Assembly: GCF_900167465.1 (NCBI RefSeq)
Contig: NZ_FUWR01000001.1
Coordinates: forward strand, 365,269-429,268
Origin: Trichlorobacter thiogenes
GTDB lineage: Bacteria > Desulfobacterota > Desulfuromonadia > Geobacterales > Pseudopelobacteraceae
Direction: 5' to 3'
Length of the DNA: 64,000 bases
The notes beneath the pieces were generated by a model that saw only the letters and a list, made by a program, of their open reading frames with translations, did no database searches and was not told where the DNA came from. The position numbers and the translations under genes are program-made. Below, piece after piece: positions 29,404-38,144 of this stretch. Position 1 is the first letter of the stretch; each line of letters begins with the position of its first letter.

Positions 29404-29576
29404 CGCGGATGACGCGGATTGAACGGATTAGCACGGATTTAAAACCGGAAATAAGGGGATTAACATCTTAAAAGCAAAGGGTACTTAATATTGTTTGACT
29501 TAATTCTTGTTTTTGAAGTTTTACCCATTCCTTTTGCCTTTATCCGCGAAAATCAGCCATATCCGCGTCATCCGCG
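29404..29576. repeat. CGCGGAT-type inverted repeat flanking an AT-rich spacer
   Basis: The 16 bases CGCGGATGACGCGGAT at 29404-29419 occur as an exact inverted copy at 29561-29576. Further CGGAT units lie next to the left arm (GAACGGATTAGCACGGATTT) and a TATCCGCG unit near the right arm. The 140-base spacer is AT-rich and holds no gene. Such ATCCGCGTCATCCGCG repeats are a known dispersed intergenic type in Geobacter-like genomes. It fills the gap between the ABC-F gene and the MacB-type ATPase gene. Confidence 0.8.
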
Positions 29577-29586
29577 GCCCATGCCT

Positions 29587-30273
29587 TTACCCTTCAGCGG
29601 TGTCTGAAATAATAGAACCATCGCGGAAGGTAATCCGGCGGGAGGCATATTCTGCCACTTCCGGTTCATGGGTGATCATCACAATGGTAATCCCCTGCTG
29701 GTTCAGGTCAGTGAAGAGCTGCATGATTTCATGGGTGGTGGTGGTATCCAGGTTGCCGGTCGGTTCATCAGCCAGGATCACCGCTGGCTGATTGACCAGG
29801 GCGCGGGCAATGGCTACCCGCTGCTGCTGACCACCGGAGAGCTGGGCACTGGTATGATTGACCCGGTCTCCCAGACCAACCCGCTCCAGGGCTGCCTTGG
29901 CCCGGCTGTGGCGTTCTGCTGCTGGAATACCGGCGTAGACCAGTGGCAGTTCCACGTTTTCCAACGCCGTGGTGCGGGGTAACAGGTTAAACCCCTGAAA
30001 CACAAAGCCAAGTTTTTTATTACGCACCTCGGCCAGGCTATCCGCTGTCATACCGGCGGTATCAATCCCATCCAGCCAATAGGTACCACTGGTCGGTTTA
30101 TCCAGACAGCCCAGGGTGTTCATGCAGGTAGACTTGCCACTGCCAGAAGCACCCATGATCGCTACGAACTCCCCAACACTAATGGCAAAGGAGACCCCCC
30201 GCAGTGCCTCAACGATGTGGTCCCCTTCGCCGAACAGACGGCGGATATTTTCCAGTTTGATGACTTCAGGCAT
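29587..30273 (-). CDS. MacB/LolD-type ABC transporter ATP-binding protein
   Basis: The 228-residue ATPase has Walker A GASGSGKST, Q-loop FQGFNLLPRTTALENVELPL, signature LSGGQQQRVAIARAL, Walker B ILADEPTGNLD and the switch His in MITHEPEVA. The length and the NLLP...N-V-ELPL segment match the MacB/LolD/FtsE class that works with a four-span permease. No permease gene is next to it: rlmH lies upstream (two bases) and a repeat then ABC-F downstream. The partner must be encoded elsewhere. Confidence 0.92.
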   Translation of the reverse strand: MPEVIKLENIRRLFGEGDHIVEALRGVSFAISVGEFVAIMGASGSGKSTCMNTLGCLDKPTSGTYWLDGIDTAGMTADSLAEVRNKKLGFVFQGFNLLPRTTALENVELPLVYAGIPAAERHSRAKAALERVGLGDRVNHTSAQLSGGQQQRVAIARALVNQPAVILADEPTGNLDTTTTHEIMQLFTDLNQQGITIVMITHEPEVAEYASRRITFRDGSIISDTAEG

Positions 30274-30275
30274 GG

Positions 30276-30737
30276 TTAGTGGTGGTACGGCTCATTATTC
30301 AGAATGGTGCAGGCCCGATAGATCTGCTCAAGCAGGAACGGCCGCACCATCTGGTGGGTAAAGGTCATGGCGGAAAGTGCCAGCACTTTTGCGGCGCGGT
30401 TACGAACTTCATCGCTGAAGCCATAGGAACCGCCAATGGCAAAGACCAGCTCGGCAGTGCCACTGTCGCGATGTTTGCCGATAAACTCGGCAAATTTGAC
30501 GGAATCCAGCTGCTGGCCCCGTTCATCCAACGCCACCAGCACGGCGTTGGGGGAAAGCTGTTTCAGTAACCGCTCACCTTCGCGGCGGCGGCCCTCTTCC
30601 AGGGGGGCATCCTTCTCATCTTTCAGTTCATCAATGGCCAGCGGCAGATAGCGGCCAATCCGCCCGCTGTACTCTGTGACCCCTTCCTTGATCCAAGGGT
30701 CACGGGTCTTTCCAAGCCAGATAATACGAAGCTTCAT
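30276..30737 (-). CDS. rlmH: 23S rRNA pseudouridine-1915 N3-methyltransferase
   Basis: RlmH is a SPOUT methyltransferase acting on the assembled ribosome. The 153 residues show the SAM-binding knot FAIGGSYGFSDEVRNRA and the C-terminal LSAMTFTHQMVRPFLLEQIYRA and NNEPYHH. The C-terminal His/Tyr end is typical. It follows rsfS (12-base gap), the usual nadD-rsfS-rlmH order. Confidence 0.97.
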   Translation of the reverse strand: MKLRIIWLGKTRDPWIKEGVTEYSGRIGRYLPLAIDELKDEKDAPLEEGRRREGERLLKQLSPNAVLVALDERGQQLDSVKFAEFIGKHRDSGTAELVFAIGGSYGFSDEVRNRAAKVLALSAMTFTHQMVRPFLLEQIYRACTILNNEPYHH

Positions 30738-30749
30738 GAGATTAGTTGA

Positions 30750-31166
30750 TCAGATGGTGAACGAATCTTTATTGGCAACATCAGTGGCCTGCAGCGCTGC
30801 TGATAGTTCCACCTGCTCTGCCTTTTCCCACAGCCCGTCCAGGTCGTAGCGCTTGCGCTGCTCTTCATGGAAGATATGCACCAGCACATCACTGTAATCC
30901 ATCACAATCCATTTACCTTCGGTCTCCCCCTCAATCTCCTGAACCTTGCCAAACTTTTTCAGTTCTCTGCGGATATGGTCACAGATCGCCTGATTCTGCT
31001 TGTCGGACTGGCCGGAGATGATCACCAGAAAATCGGCAATGGTGCTGATGGCGGTAATGTCCAGCACCCGGAGGTCGTAGCCCTTCTTGTCGCTGGCCAG
31101 TTCGGCGCAACGGGTCGCCCGCTCAAGCGGAGTCAGGGTCTGTTTTTCTGCAATTTTTTCGGTCAT
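30750..31166 (-). CDS. rsfS: ribosome silencing factor RsfS
   Basis: RsfS binds ribosomal protein L14 and blocks subunit joining during starvation. The 138-residue protein has the domain core DISAI-like segment DITAISTIADFLVIISGQSDKQ and IVMDYSDVLVHIFHEEQRKRYDLDGLW. The start overlaps the nadD stop by four bases (ATGA), so the two are coupled. Confidence 0.96.
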   Translation of the reverse strand: MTEKIAEKQTLTPLERATRCAELASDKKGYDLRVLDITAISTIADFLVIISGQSDKQNQAICDHIRRELKKFGKVQEIEGETEGKWIVMDYSDVLVHIFHEEQRKRYDLDGLWEKAEQVELSAALQATDVANKDSFTI

Positions 31167-31804
31167 GGTTGATACAATCCCTTCTGGGTAATAAATGATT
31201 CAATTTCAGGTGGAACAAGATAGCGGATCGATTGGTTCCGGGCCACCCGTTCGCGCAGTTGACTGGATGAGATATCCAGCCTGGTTCCGATCACAAAACG
31301 GATACTGGTGCCGCTGCTATGTCGCAACAGATTGTCGGCCTCGTGTATAAACTGATCCCGTACCGTCTCAGGCAACTGCTGCAGAGGCTCGGTAATCTCT
31401 TTTTCAGGCCGTTCCAACACTATCAGTGAGGCCAGCGGGAAAATGGCTGCATAGCGATGCCACAGTCCCAGTTCAAGAAACGAGTCACTGCCGATTATAA
31501 AATACAGTTCATCTCCTGGCCGCTCTGCCCTGAGGGCGGTCAGGGTATCGACCGTGTAGGACTTTCCGCTCCGGCGTGCTTCAATATCACTGAACCCGAA
31601 GGCCGGGTTGTCTGCAATGGCCTGTTGCACCATGGCTGCCCGCAGTTCAAAGGAAACATCTCCGGCCAACGGCTTGTGAGGCGGGTCTGCAGCCGGGATG
31701 AACAGCACCTGATCCAGAACGGCTGCCTCCCGGGCCTCTTCGGCTATCCGAAGATGCGCCAGATGGATCGGGTTAAAGGTACCGCCCAGCAGACCGAGTT
31801 TCAT
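31163..31804 (-). CDS. nadD: nicotinate-nucleotide adenylyltransferase
   Basis: NadD makes deamido-NAD from nicotinate mononucleotide and ATP. The 213-residue protein has LLGGTFNPIHLAHL (HxGH-type nucleotidyltransferase motif), IIGSDSFLELGLWHR and the C-terminal ISSSQLRERVA (ISSTxIR-like). It sits eight bases after the ArnA-like decarboxylase gene on the same strand and is coupled to rsfS. Confidence 0.97.
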   Translation of the reverse strand: MKLGLLGGTFNPIHLAHLRIAEEAREAAVLDQVLFIPAADPPHKPLAGDVSFELRAAMVQQAIADNPAFGFSDIEARRSGKSYTVDTLTALRAERPGDELYFIIGSDSFLELGLWHRYAAIFPLASLIVLERPEKEITEPLQQLPETVRDQFIHEADNLLRHSSGTSIRFVIGTRLDISSSQLRERVARNQSIRYLVPPEIESFITQKGLYQP

Positions 31805-31812
31805 GGCTGTTC

Positions 31813-32853
31813 CTACAAGAACTCTGACAGTTTTTCCCGCTCATCCACCAGATAAAACTCCAGGGTTTTGCGTAGGGCATCATCAATGGTGGTGGTAGGC
31901 TCCCAGCCCAGACATTCCTTGGCCCGCTTCACCGACGGTACCCTGGTCAGCATATCCTGGTAGCCTTTACCGTAGAAGCTGTCTGATGAGGTCTCCACGA
32001 TCTTGCACTTGTCAGCCTTTTCCTTGTACAGCGGGAAGGTTGCCACCATGTCACGTAGCTTTTCAGCCAGCTCCTTGACCGACAGGTCATTTCTGGGATT
32101 GCCGATATTGAAGATCTTGCCGTCAGCGCAGCCGTTCTTGTTCTCGATGATCTTCATCAGGGCATCGATACCGTCTTCAATAAAGGTGAAGGAACGGCGC
32201 TGATTCCCCCCATCCACCAGCAGGATCGGCTCTTCTGCCAGGATGTTGTAGAGGAACTGGGTCAGTACCCGTGAGCTGCCTTCTTTTGCAGTGTGGATGC
32301 TGTCCAGTTTGGGACCGATCCAGTTAAAGGGGCGGAACAGGGTGAATTTAAAATTTTCATGGTTGCCGTAGGCGTAGATCACCCGATCCAGCATCTGCTT
32401 GGCGCAGGAGTAGATCCAACGCTCCTTGGCGATCGGACCCAGCACCAGCGGAGAGTTTTCCTCATCAAACTCACTGTCCGGCGACATACCGTAGACTTCG
32501 GAGGTGGAGGGGAAAATAACCCGTTTTTTATGTTTCACGCACAGACGAATAATCTTGAGGTTTTCTTCAAAATCTAGTTCAAAGACCCTCAGCGGATCCT
32601 TGACATAAGTGACCGGTGTGGCAATCGCCACCAATGGCAGTACCGCATCGCACTTCTTGATATGGTACTCGATCCACTCCTTGTTGATGGTGATATCACC
32701 CTCCAGGAAGTGAAACCGCTCATGCCCCAGCGACCGCTCCAGCTTGTCGCAGGCCATATCCAGACCGTAGACCTCCCAGTCAGTGGTGGTCAGGATCCGA
32801 TGGGTCAATGCATTGCCGATAAAACCATTTACGCCGAGTATCAGTACTTTCAT
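31813..32853 (-). CDS. UDP-glucuronate decarboxylase-like protein (ArnA C-terminal half)
   Basis: The 346-residue extended SDR protein has Rossmann motif GVNGFIGNAL, catalytic segment PSTSEVYGM and YSCAKQMLDRVIYAYG (Tyr-x3-Lys). Near its C-terminus is the ArnA-like RRSFTFIEDGIDAL. It closely resembles the dehydrogenase/decarboxylase half of ArnA, which converts UDP-glucuronate to the UDP-4-keto-pentose in aminoarabinose synthesis. The formyltransferase half is a separate gene 16 bases upstream. GGAG is six bases before the ATG. The substrate is by family inference. Confidence 0.88.
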   Translation of the reverse strand: MKVLILGVNGFIGNALTHRILTTTDWEVYGLDMACDKLERSLGHERFHFLEGDITINKEWIEYHIKKCDAVLPLVAIATPVTYVKDPLRVFELDFEENLKIIRLCVKHKKRVIFPSTSEVYGMSPDSEFDEENSPLVLGPIAKERWIYSCAKQMLDRVIYAYGNHENFKFTLFRPFNWIGPKLDSIHTAKEGSSRVLTQFLYNILAEEPILLVDGGNQRRSFTFIEDGIDALMKIIENKNGCADGKIFNIGNPRNDLSVKELAEKLRDMVATFPLYKEKADKCKIVETSSDSFYGKGYQDMLTRVPSVKRAKECLGWEPTTTIDDALRKTLEFYLVDEREKLSEFL

Positions 32854-32869
32854 TATTTTCTCCTAAGTA

Positions 32870-33766
32870 TTATGCGAATCGATCAGATTCGGTAAATAAA
32901 CATGCTGTTGCTTCTGTTTCCTGCCCACCATCAAACTGCACCCTGTGCAATTCCAACAGCCCATTGCCAGTGCCGATACACAACGGATTTAGTGAGACTA
33001 CCTGCCCAGGTGTACCGCTACCCGCTAACGGCCTGGCTGACCAGACAATCAGTTTTTTCCCGCTCAACTTAGTAAAGGCGCCGGGATAGGGGTGGGTTAC
33101 GCCACGAATCAGGTTATAGATCTCAACCGCACTTTTGGTCCAGTCAATCCGGCCATCTTCCGGCTTGCGGCCACCAAAATAGCTGCCTGCTGCAAGGTCC
33201 ATAGGGATGCGTCCAGCATTGCCATCCACCAGCCTGGGCCAGGCCCTGCGCAGCACCGTTACAGCCGCTTCGTTTACCTTGCCAAAGACATCGTGGGCCG
33301 TGTCGGTGAACGCTATGCCAACCTTTTCCTGATCAACAATATCACCGGCATCCGGCTTGGCAACCATGTAATGCAGGGTTGCGCCGGTCTCGGTCTCGCC
33401 GTTGATCACCGCCCAGTTGACCGGTACTCTTCCGCGATATTTTGGCAAGTAGGAACCATGCAGGTTCAGCGCCCCTTTGTCTGGTAGCTCCAGCAGCTCC
33501 GGCTTGATCATATTGCGATAATAAAATGACAACAGAAAATCAGGCGCGATCTGACGCACCCGCTGGATGTTCTCCGGCTCATTGATTGAGCTGGTAAGAT
33601 ACGGAATCTTGTTGGCCTCTGCCAGTTCACGCACTGAACTGAACCAGATCTGCTCCGTAGGGGAATCCTCATGGGTAAAGATCAGGCTGATCTCCGCCCC
33701 CTGACGCAGCAGCTCTTCAATGCAGCGGTAGCCAACATTATGGTAGGCACAGATGACAAGTTTCAT
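32870..33766 (-). CDS. formyltransferase (ArnA N-terminal half-like)
   Basis: The 298-residue protein belongs to the methionyl-tRNA formyltransferase fold. The catalytic Asn-His pair is in LNLHGSYLPKYRGRVPVNWA, and the Asp in GDIVDQEKV follows, with a C-terminal OB-like domain (FGGRKPEDGRIDWTKSA on). It resembles the UDP-Ara4N formyltransferase half of ArnA more than Fmt. It overlaps the arnC stop by ATGA. With the next gene it makes a split ArnA. Confidence 0.88.
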   Translation of the reverse strand: MKLVICAYHNVGYRCIEELLRQGAEISLIFTHEDSPTEQIWFSSVRELAEANKIPYLTSSINEPENIQRVRQIAPDFLLSFYYRNMIKPELLELPDKGALNLHGSYLPKYRGRVPVNWAVINGETETGATLHYMVAKPDAGDIVDQEKVGIAFTDTAHDVFGKVNEAAVTVLRRAWPRLVDGNAGRIPMDLAAGSYFGGRKPEDGRIDWTKSAVEIYNLIRGVTHPYPGAFTKLSGKKLIVWSARPLAGSGTPGQVVSLNPLCIGTGNGLLELHRVQFDGGQETEATACLFTESDRFA

Positions 33767-34701
33767 GGCTCATTGAACCCGTAGGTCTTTCTTACCACAA
33801 AGCGTGGTCGTTTGCGGACTTCCTGATAAATCCGGCCCACGTATTCACCCACAATACCGATCCCGAAGATGATGATCCCGATGAAGAAAAACAGGATGGC
33901 AAACAGGGTGAAGACCCCTTCCACCTCTGCACCAATCATGAAACGTCGAATGAACAGGAACAGGGCAAAGCCAACTGACAGAAACGAGGTGATGATCCCC
34001 AACAGGGCAAACAGTTGCAGCGGTACCACGGAAAAGCCGGTCATCAGGTCAAAATTAAGTCGAATCAGGCGATAGAATGAGTACTTACTCTCTCCCAACG
34101 TTCGCTCGGCATGGCCCACCATGATCTCTGTGGGATTGGAGGAGAAGGTTTGCGCAAGGGCCGGGATAAAAGTGGTTGATTCACTGCATTGGTTGATGTT
34201 GTTGATAATGTTGCGATGATAGGCCCGTAGCATGCAGCCATAGTCGCTCATCTGCATTCCGGTCATCTTGTTGGTGGTGATGTTGACAATCCGCGATGCA
34301 ACCCTGCGGAAAAGTGTATCCTGACGTTTTTCACGGATGGTGCCGACCACATCATGGCCAGACTCAATCGCTGCGATCATACGGGGAATCTCTTCCGGCG
34401 GATTCTGCAGATCTGCATCAAGGGTGATTACAATTTCACCCGTGGAGCGCTCAAAGGCCGCTAAAATGGCCATATGCTGGCCAAAGTTACCGTTAAATTC
34501 CACCACTTTTACACCGGGATAGCGCTGTACATACTCCTGCAGCATCTCCAAGGAGCGATCGCGGGAGCCATCATTGGTGAAGATGATCTCAAACGGCCGC
34601 CCCAGCGCCTCTGCCACCGGATAGAGTCGATCTATCAATGGCTGCAGCGACTTTTCCTCGTTGTACACCGGCACGACGATACTGACGTATGGCGCTGTCA
34701 T
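33763..34701 (-). CDS. arnC: undecaprenyl-phosphate aminoarabinose transferase-like glycosyltransferase
   Basis: About 312 residues from ATG 34699-34701, which overlaps the rnd stop (ATGA). An AAAGGAG lies 11 bases upstream. It is a family 2 glycosyltransferase (SIVVPVYNEEKSLQPLIDRL, TLDADLQNPPEEIPRM with the DxD-like metal site) with two C-terminal membrane spans (about residues 232-256 and 266-292). The DLQNPPEEIP pattern is typical of ArnC and of GtrB/DPM1-type enzymes that load sugars onto polyprenyl phosphate. The adjacent split ArnA genes favour ArnC. No arnB, arnD or arnT gene is in the window. Confidence 0.85.
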   Translation of the reverse strand: MTAPYVSIVVPVYNEEKSLQPLIDRLYPVAEALGRPFEIIFTNDGSRDRSLEMLQEYVQRYPGVKVVEFNGNFGQHMAILAAFERSTGEIVITLDADLQNPPEEIPRMIAAIESGHDVVGTIREKRQDTLFRRVASRIVNITTNKMTGMQMSDYGCMLRAYHRNIINNINQCSESTTFIPALAQTFSSNPTEIMVGHAERTLGESKYSFYRLIRLNFDLMTGFSVVPLQLFALLGIITSFLSVGFALFLFIRRFMIGAEVEGVFTLFAILFFFIGIIIFGIGIVGEYVGRIYQEVRKRPRFVVRKTYGFNEP

Positions 34702-35843
34702 GCTGTTTGGATCTCCTTTGCCAGAATCTTGACCATCTCTGAGCCCCACACCCCTATCTGCCACTGGCGAATACCGGGTATGGTGTCAAGTTGTTCAACT
34801 GTTGTTGGTTGCTGTTCTGCAACCCGCTCCAACAACCAGTTAGGCGCCAGTAGCCCGGACGCTAACCTCATTCGGTTACTAAGCTCTTCTCGCCATTGCT
34901 TGAGCCGTGCAATCCGTGCCTTGATACCGGGATTGGGCTCTCCTTTGCCACGTGGAAAACGTGGAAGCTCTGCGTCAGCTACCCCAAGGCCCTGCCTGAC
35001 TGCCGCCAGCAGGTGATCACCATATCGTCCAAGAAGGCGTGGCGTCAGCCCGGCTATTCCGTTCATATCGCGAACTGTGCCGGGTAGCAGTTCTGCAATT
35101 TTAAGCAATGCCTCTGCCGGCATAACCTTGAAGGCAGGTCGGTCGGCCTCCCGTGCCTGCTGATCCCGAAACTGCAGCAAAGCCTCCAGTACCGCCAGAT
35201 TACGGGGCCTCAGCTTACCAGCACCCTTGCAGTTCAGAAATAACGGCCCGTTGCCCTTTTCTGTAACCCGGTTGCCAACCAGCAATGCACACTCCTCAGC
35301 CACCCATGCCCTGCGGCCAAGCTGTTCCAGGCGCTCTTGCAGTCGATCTGCCAGCTCCAGCAGATGGGCCGTATCGTGGGCAGCATAGTCAGCCATTTCC
35401 GTGGTTAACGGCCGCTTACTCCAGTCTGCCTTCTGAAAGCGCTTGTCCAGCTCAATACTAAAATGCTCACGCAGCAGCGCGGCCAGTCCGAACTCTGTGG
35501 CACCGGTAAATTGTGCGGCAACCATGGTATCAAACATCAGATTAACCACAATCCCAAAGTCGCGGTGCAGTGAGCGGATATCATAATCGCCACCATGCAG
35601 CACCGTAAGTAGACCTGGCTTTGCCAGTAACGCCCCAAGCGGCGCGAGATCGGTAACTTGCAAGGGATCAATCAACCAGTTACCACTACGGTTTGAAAGC
35701 TGTAGCAGGCAGACCTTTTCACGGTAGTGGTGCATGGAGTCTGCTTCAAGATCAAGCGCAAGCGCTGTTTCATTGGCCAGTTCAGCACAGAGCTGCACAA
35801 GCTGATGATTCTGCTCTACCACGGTATAGCGCAATGCTGGCAT
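34698..35843 (-). CDS. rnd: ribonuclease D
   Basis: The 381-residue 3'-5' exoribonuclease acts in tRNA 3'-end maturation. The DEDD nuclease domain shows Exo I ALDLEADSMHHY, Exo II segment HGGDYDIRSLHRDFG and Exo III YAAHDTAHLLELADRL (Tyr-x3-Asp). An HRDC domain follows (RDQQAREADRPAFKVMPAEALLKIAEL), and a helical C-terminus with helix-hairpin-helix-like VEQLDTIPGIRQWQ. It shares one base with the mqnC stop (TGATG). Confidence 0.95.
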   Translation of the reverse strand: MPALRYTVVEQNHQLVQLCAELANETALALDLEADSMHHYREKVCLLQLSNRSGNWLIDPLQVTDLAPLGALLAKPGLLTVLHGGDYDIRSLHRDFGIVVNLMFDTMVAAQFTGATEFGLAALLREHFSIELDKRFQKADWSKRPLTTEMADYAAHDTAHLLELADRLQERLEQLGRRAWVAEECALLVGNRVTEKGNGPLFLNCKGAGKLRPRNLAVLEALLQFRDQQAREADRPAFKVMPAEALLKIAELLPGTVRDMNGIAGLTPRLLGRYGDHLLAAVRQGLGVADAELPRFPRGKGEPNPGIKARIARLKQWREELSNRMRLASGLLAPNWLLERVAEQQPTTVEQLDTIPGIRQWQIGVWGSEMVKILAKEIQTA

Positions 35844-36886
35844 CAGAACTGCCTCAATAGGGCATAGCCGGTGCTGCGCTGGGCAGCGCTGAAGCCAGCA
35901 CCCTGTATCAGCTCAATCATCTCCTGTTGCGACATCCTGAAACAACAGCCAGCCGCAGCTACCACATTTTCTTCCAGCATGGTGCCACCCAGATCATTGG
36001 CGCCAAAGTAAAGCGCAACCTGGGCCAGTTTTGCCCCTTGGGTCACCCAGCTGGCCTGAATATTCGGGATATTATCCAGCACAATTCTGGACAGCGCCAG
36101 CACCTTGAGGTATTCCACTCCAGTGGCTGTAGATCCTCCCAGCTCTGTGTTTCCAGGCTGATACGTCCACGGTATGAACGCCGTGAACGACCCTCCAGAG
36201 GACTGCATTTCCCGTATTCTGAAGATATGTTCTACGATCTGCTCCGGTGTCTCTGTGCTTCCAAACATCATGGTTGCTGTGGTGGTCATACCCAGTGAGG
36301 CTGCGGCCAGCATCACCTCGCCCCAGCGCTTCCAGCCGATCTTTTTGGGGGAGATGGCCTGACGTACCTCATCCACCAGTATCTCTGCACCACCACCGGG
36401 TACCGAAGCCAGACCCGCTGTCTGCAGACGTTCAAGCACCTGCAGAATCGTAAGACCATGCCGGTCTGCCAGATGGCAGATTTCAGCCGGTGACAGCGAA
36501 TGGTTTTGTACAGTGGGAAAACGTTTGCGAATCTCGCCAAACAGTTCTTCAAAATAGCTAATGGTAAGGCTCGGGTGCAGTCCGCCCTGCATCAATAGCT
36601 GCGTACCGCCATGTTCCACCAGTTCAGCGATCTTGGCAAAAATAGTTTCATGGTCCAGCAGATAGGCATCTGAAGCATCTGCATCACGGTAAAAGGCACA
36701 GAATGAACAGCGCGATTCACAGACATTAGTGTAGTTGACGTTACGGTCCACCACAAAGGTGACCCGATTATCCGGGTGCAGCCTCTGTCTGATGCTGTCT
36801 GCCCAGCGCCCAAGCTGCAGTAGGTCACCTTTCAGTAACAGCTCAAGCGCTTCTGAGCGGTCTGGCGTCTGTCGCTGCCCCATCAT
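35843..36886 (-). CDS. mqnC: cyclic dehypoxanthinyl futalosine synthase
   Basis: MqnC is a radical-SAM enzyme of the futalosine route to menaquinone. The 347 residues carry DRNVNYTNVCESRCSFCAFY (cluster Cys56, 60, 63), LMQGGLHPSLTI, VPGGGAEIL and the late FIPWTYQPGNTELG. The RNVNYTNVC form separates MqnC from MqnE. No other mqn gene is present here. The start overlaps the ybgC stop by ATGA. Confidence 0.94.
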   Translation of the reverse strand: MMGQRQTPDRSEALELLLKGDLLQLGRWADSIRQRLHPDNRVTFVVDRNVNYTNVCESRCSFCAFYRDADASDAYLLDHETIFAKIAELVEHGGTQLLMQGGLHPSLTISYFEELFGEIRKRFPTVQNHSLSPAEICHLADRHGLTILQVLERLQTAGLASVPGGGAEILVDEVRQAISPKKIGWKRWGEVMLAAASLGMTTTATMMFGSTETPEQIVEHIFRIREMQSSGGSFTAFIPWTYQPGNTELGGSTATGVEYLKVLALSRIVLDNIPNIQASWVTQGAKLAQVALYFGANDLGGTMLEENVVAAAGCCFRMSQQEMIELIQGAGFSAAQRSTGYALLRQF

Positions 36887-37278
36887 GACAGCAGCCCCTT
36901 AACCAACAGTTCCTTTACCTCGCTGGGAATTCGTTTTGCCTTCAGCCCTGGTGTTACGCAGGCCAAGGTAACCTCTGCCTGCACCAGTAGCTGGCCATCA
37001 GCATCACGTAACACCTGCTGCTGCAGGGTAAAGGAGGAGCCCCCCACCCGTACAGGTACGGTTGTTACCCGTAGCAGCTCGTCATGTTTTGCCGGGGCCT
37101 TAAAATCAATCGCCATCCGTACCACTGGAAAGACTGCACCATCTGCTGCCAGTTGCGCAACCGAGCAGCCCTGCTCCCGCAGGAACTCGGTTCTGGCCCG
37201 TTCCATATAGTTCAGATAATTTGAGTGGTAAACCACCCCGGCAGCATCGGTATCTTCGTAGTAGACTCGTATCTTCAT
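36883..37278 (-). CDS. ybgC: acyl-CoA thioesterase (YbgC-type hotdog protein)
   Basis: The 131-residue 4-hydroxybenzoyl-CoA thioesterase-like protein has YYEDTDAAGVVYHSNYLNYMERARTEFLRE with the catalytic Asp and the HSNY loop typical of YbgC. Members hydrolyse short acyl-CoA esters and often associate with the Tol-Pal system, but tol genes are absent here. It heads the leftward run ybgC-mqnC-rnd-arnC. Confidence 0.93.
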   Translation of the reverse strand: MKIRVYYEDTDAAGVVYHSNYLNYMERARTEFLREQGCSVAQLAADGAVFPVVRMAIDFKAPAKHDELLRVTTVPVRVGGSSFTLQQQVLRDADGQLLVQAEVTLACVTPGLKAKRIPSEVKELLVKGLLS

Positions 37279-37375
37279 AATCGTTCCAAGCTTGTCACTC
37301 TACTGCAGTTGGCCCTGCACCGCAACCGCAGATGCTACGTCAGCGTAAAATCAACACGCCCGCAGCGAATTAAAC

Positions 37376-37399
37376 AAAAAGGCGCCAATTTCAGGCGCC
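37376..37399 (-). terminator. rho-independent terminator after rsmG
   Basis: GGCGCC at 37381-37386 and 37394-37399 forms a six-base stem with a seven-base loop, followed on the minus strand by five T residues. It ends the mnmE-mnmG-rsmG transcript. The rest of the 217-base gap between rsmG and ybgC shows no gene. Confidence 0.75.
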
Positions 37400-37495
37400 A
37401 GACGATTTTACACCAAAACCCATAGACAACCATCGACCATCTCAAAAAACCGCCACAGAAGACAATTCTAGCAGCACCCAGCTCAAGCCCTGTGT

Positions 37496-38143
37496 TTATC
37501 GAGCTTTGCGCATGATCACCAGACTACGTTCACCCATTTTATGTGGTAAGCGGTAGGCTATTGGTGGTTCGAGCCCAAATCCTGCTGACTCAATTTGGCC
37601 TTGCTGCTGTTTTGCTTCTTTCTCACCATCCACACCACGCATCGAGATCAGCCTTCCGGTAGCCGATACCAGAGGTGCAGCCAACTCGACAAAAAGAGCC
37701 AGACTACTGAAAGCCCGTGACGTCACCAGACTGAATGTGCCAGGTCGATCAGCTGCCAGCTGTTCGACCCGTCCATGCAGCGGCTCAAGATTTGCCAGCT
37801 TAAGCAGCCTGCAGATATGTTTTTGAAAACTGATCTTTTTCCCAACAGCATCAATTGAGGAGACCAAACAATCAGGCCTGGCAATAGCAAGCACCAAGGC
37901 AGGAAAACCGGCCCCAGAACCGATGTCCAGTACCCGATCACCCGATCTGAGCTCAGGCACCAGATGCAATGAGTCAATTAGGTGCTTGATGGTCATCTCA
38001 TCCCTGCTGGTGATAGCCGTCAGGTTGATCTTCTTGTTCCAGCGCAGCAACTCCTGCAAAACCAACTCACAGGCGCCGACCTGTTGCTCCGCAAGCTCAA
38101 GATTCAGTTCTGCAACAGCCTTGGTCAGCAGCTCACGGTTCAC
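37496..38143 (-). CDS. rsmG: 16S rRNA guanine-527 N7-methyltransferase
   Basis: RsmG (GidB) makes m7G527 in 16S rRNA. The 215-residue protein has the N-terminal WNKKINLTAI, SAM motif VLDIGSGAGFPALVLAI, and SRAFSSLALF. Start is GTG 38141-38143 with GAGGAG nine bases upstream. It is coupled to mnmG. parA/parB, which often follow rsmG in related genomes, are not here. Confidence 0.96.
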   Translation of the reverse strand: MNRELLTKAVAELNLELAEQQVGACELVLQELLRWNKKINLTAITSRDEMTIKHLIDSLHLVPELRSGDRVLDIGSGAGFPALVLAIARPDCLVSSIDAVGKKISFQKHICRLLKLANLEPLHGRVEQLAADRPGTFSLVTSRAFSSLALFVELAAPLVSATGRLISMRGVDGEKEAKQQQGQIESAGFGLEPPIAYRLPHKMGERSLVIMRKAR

Positions 38144-38144
38144 C

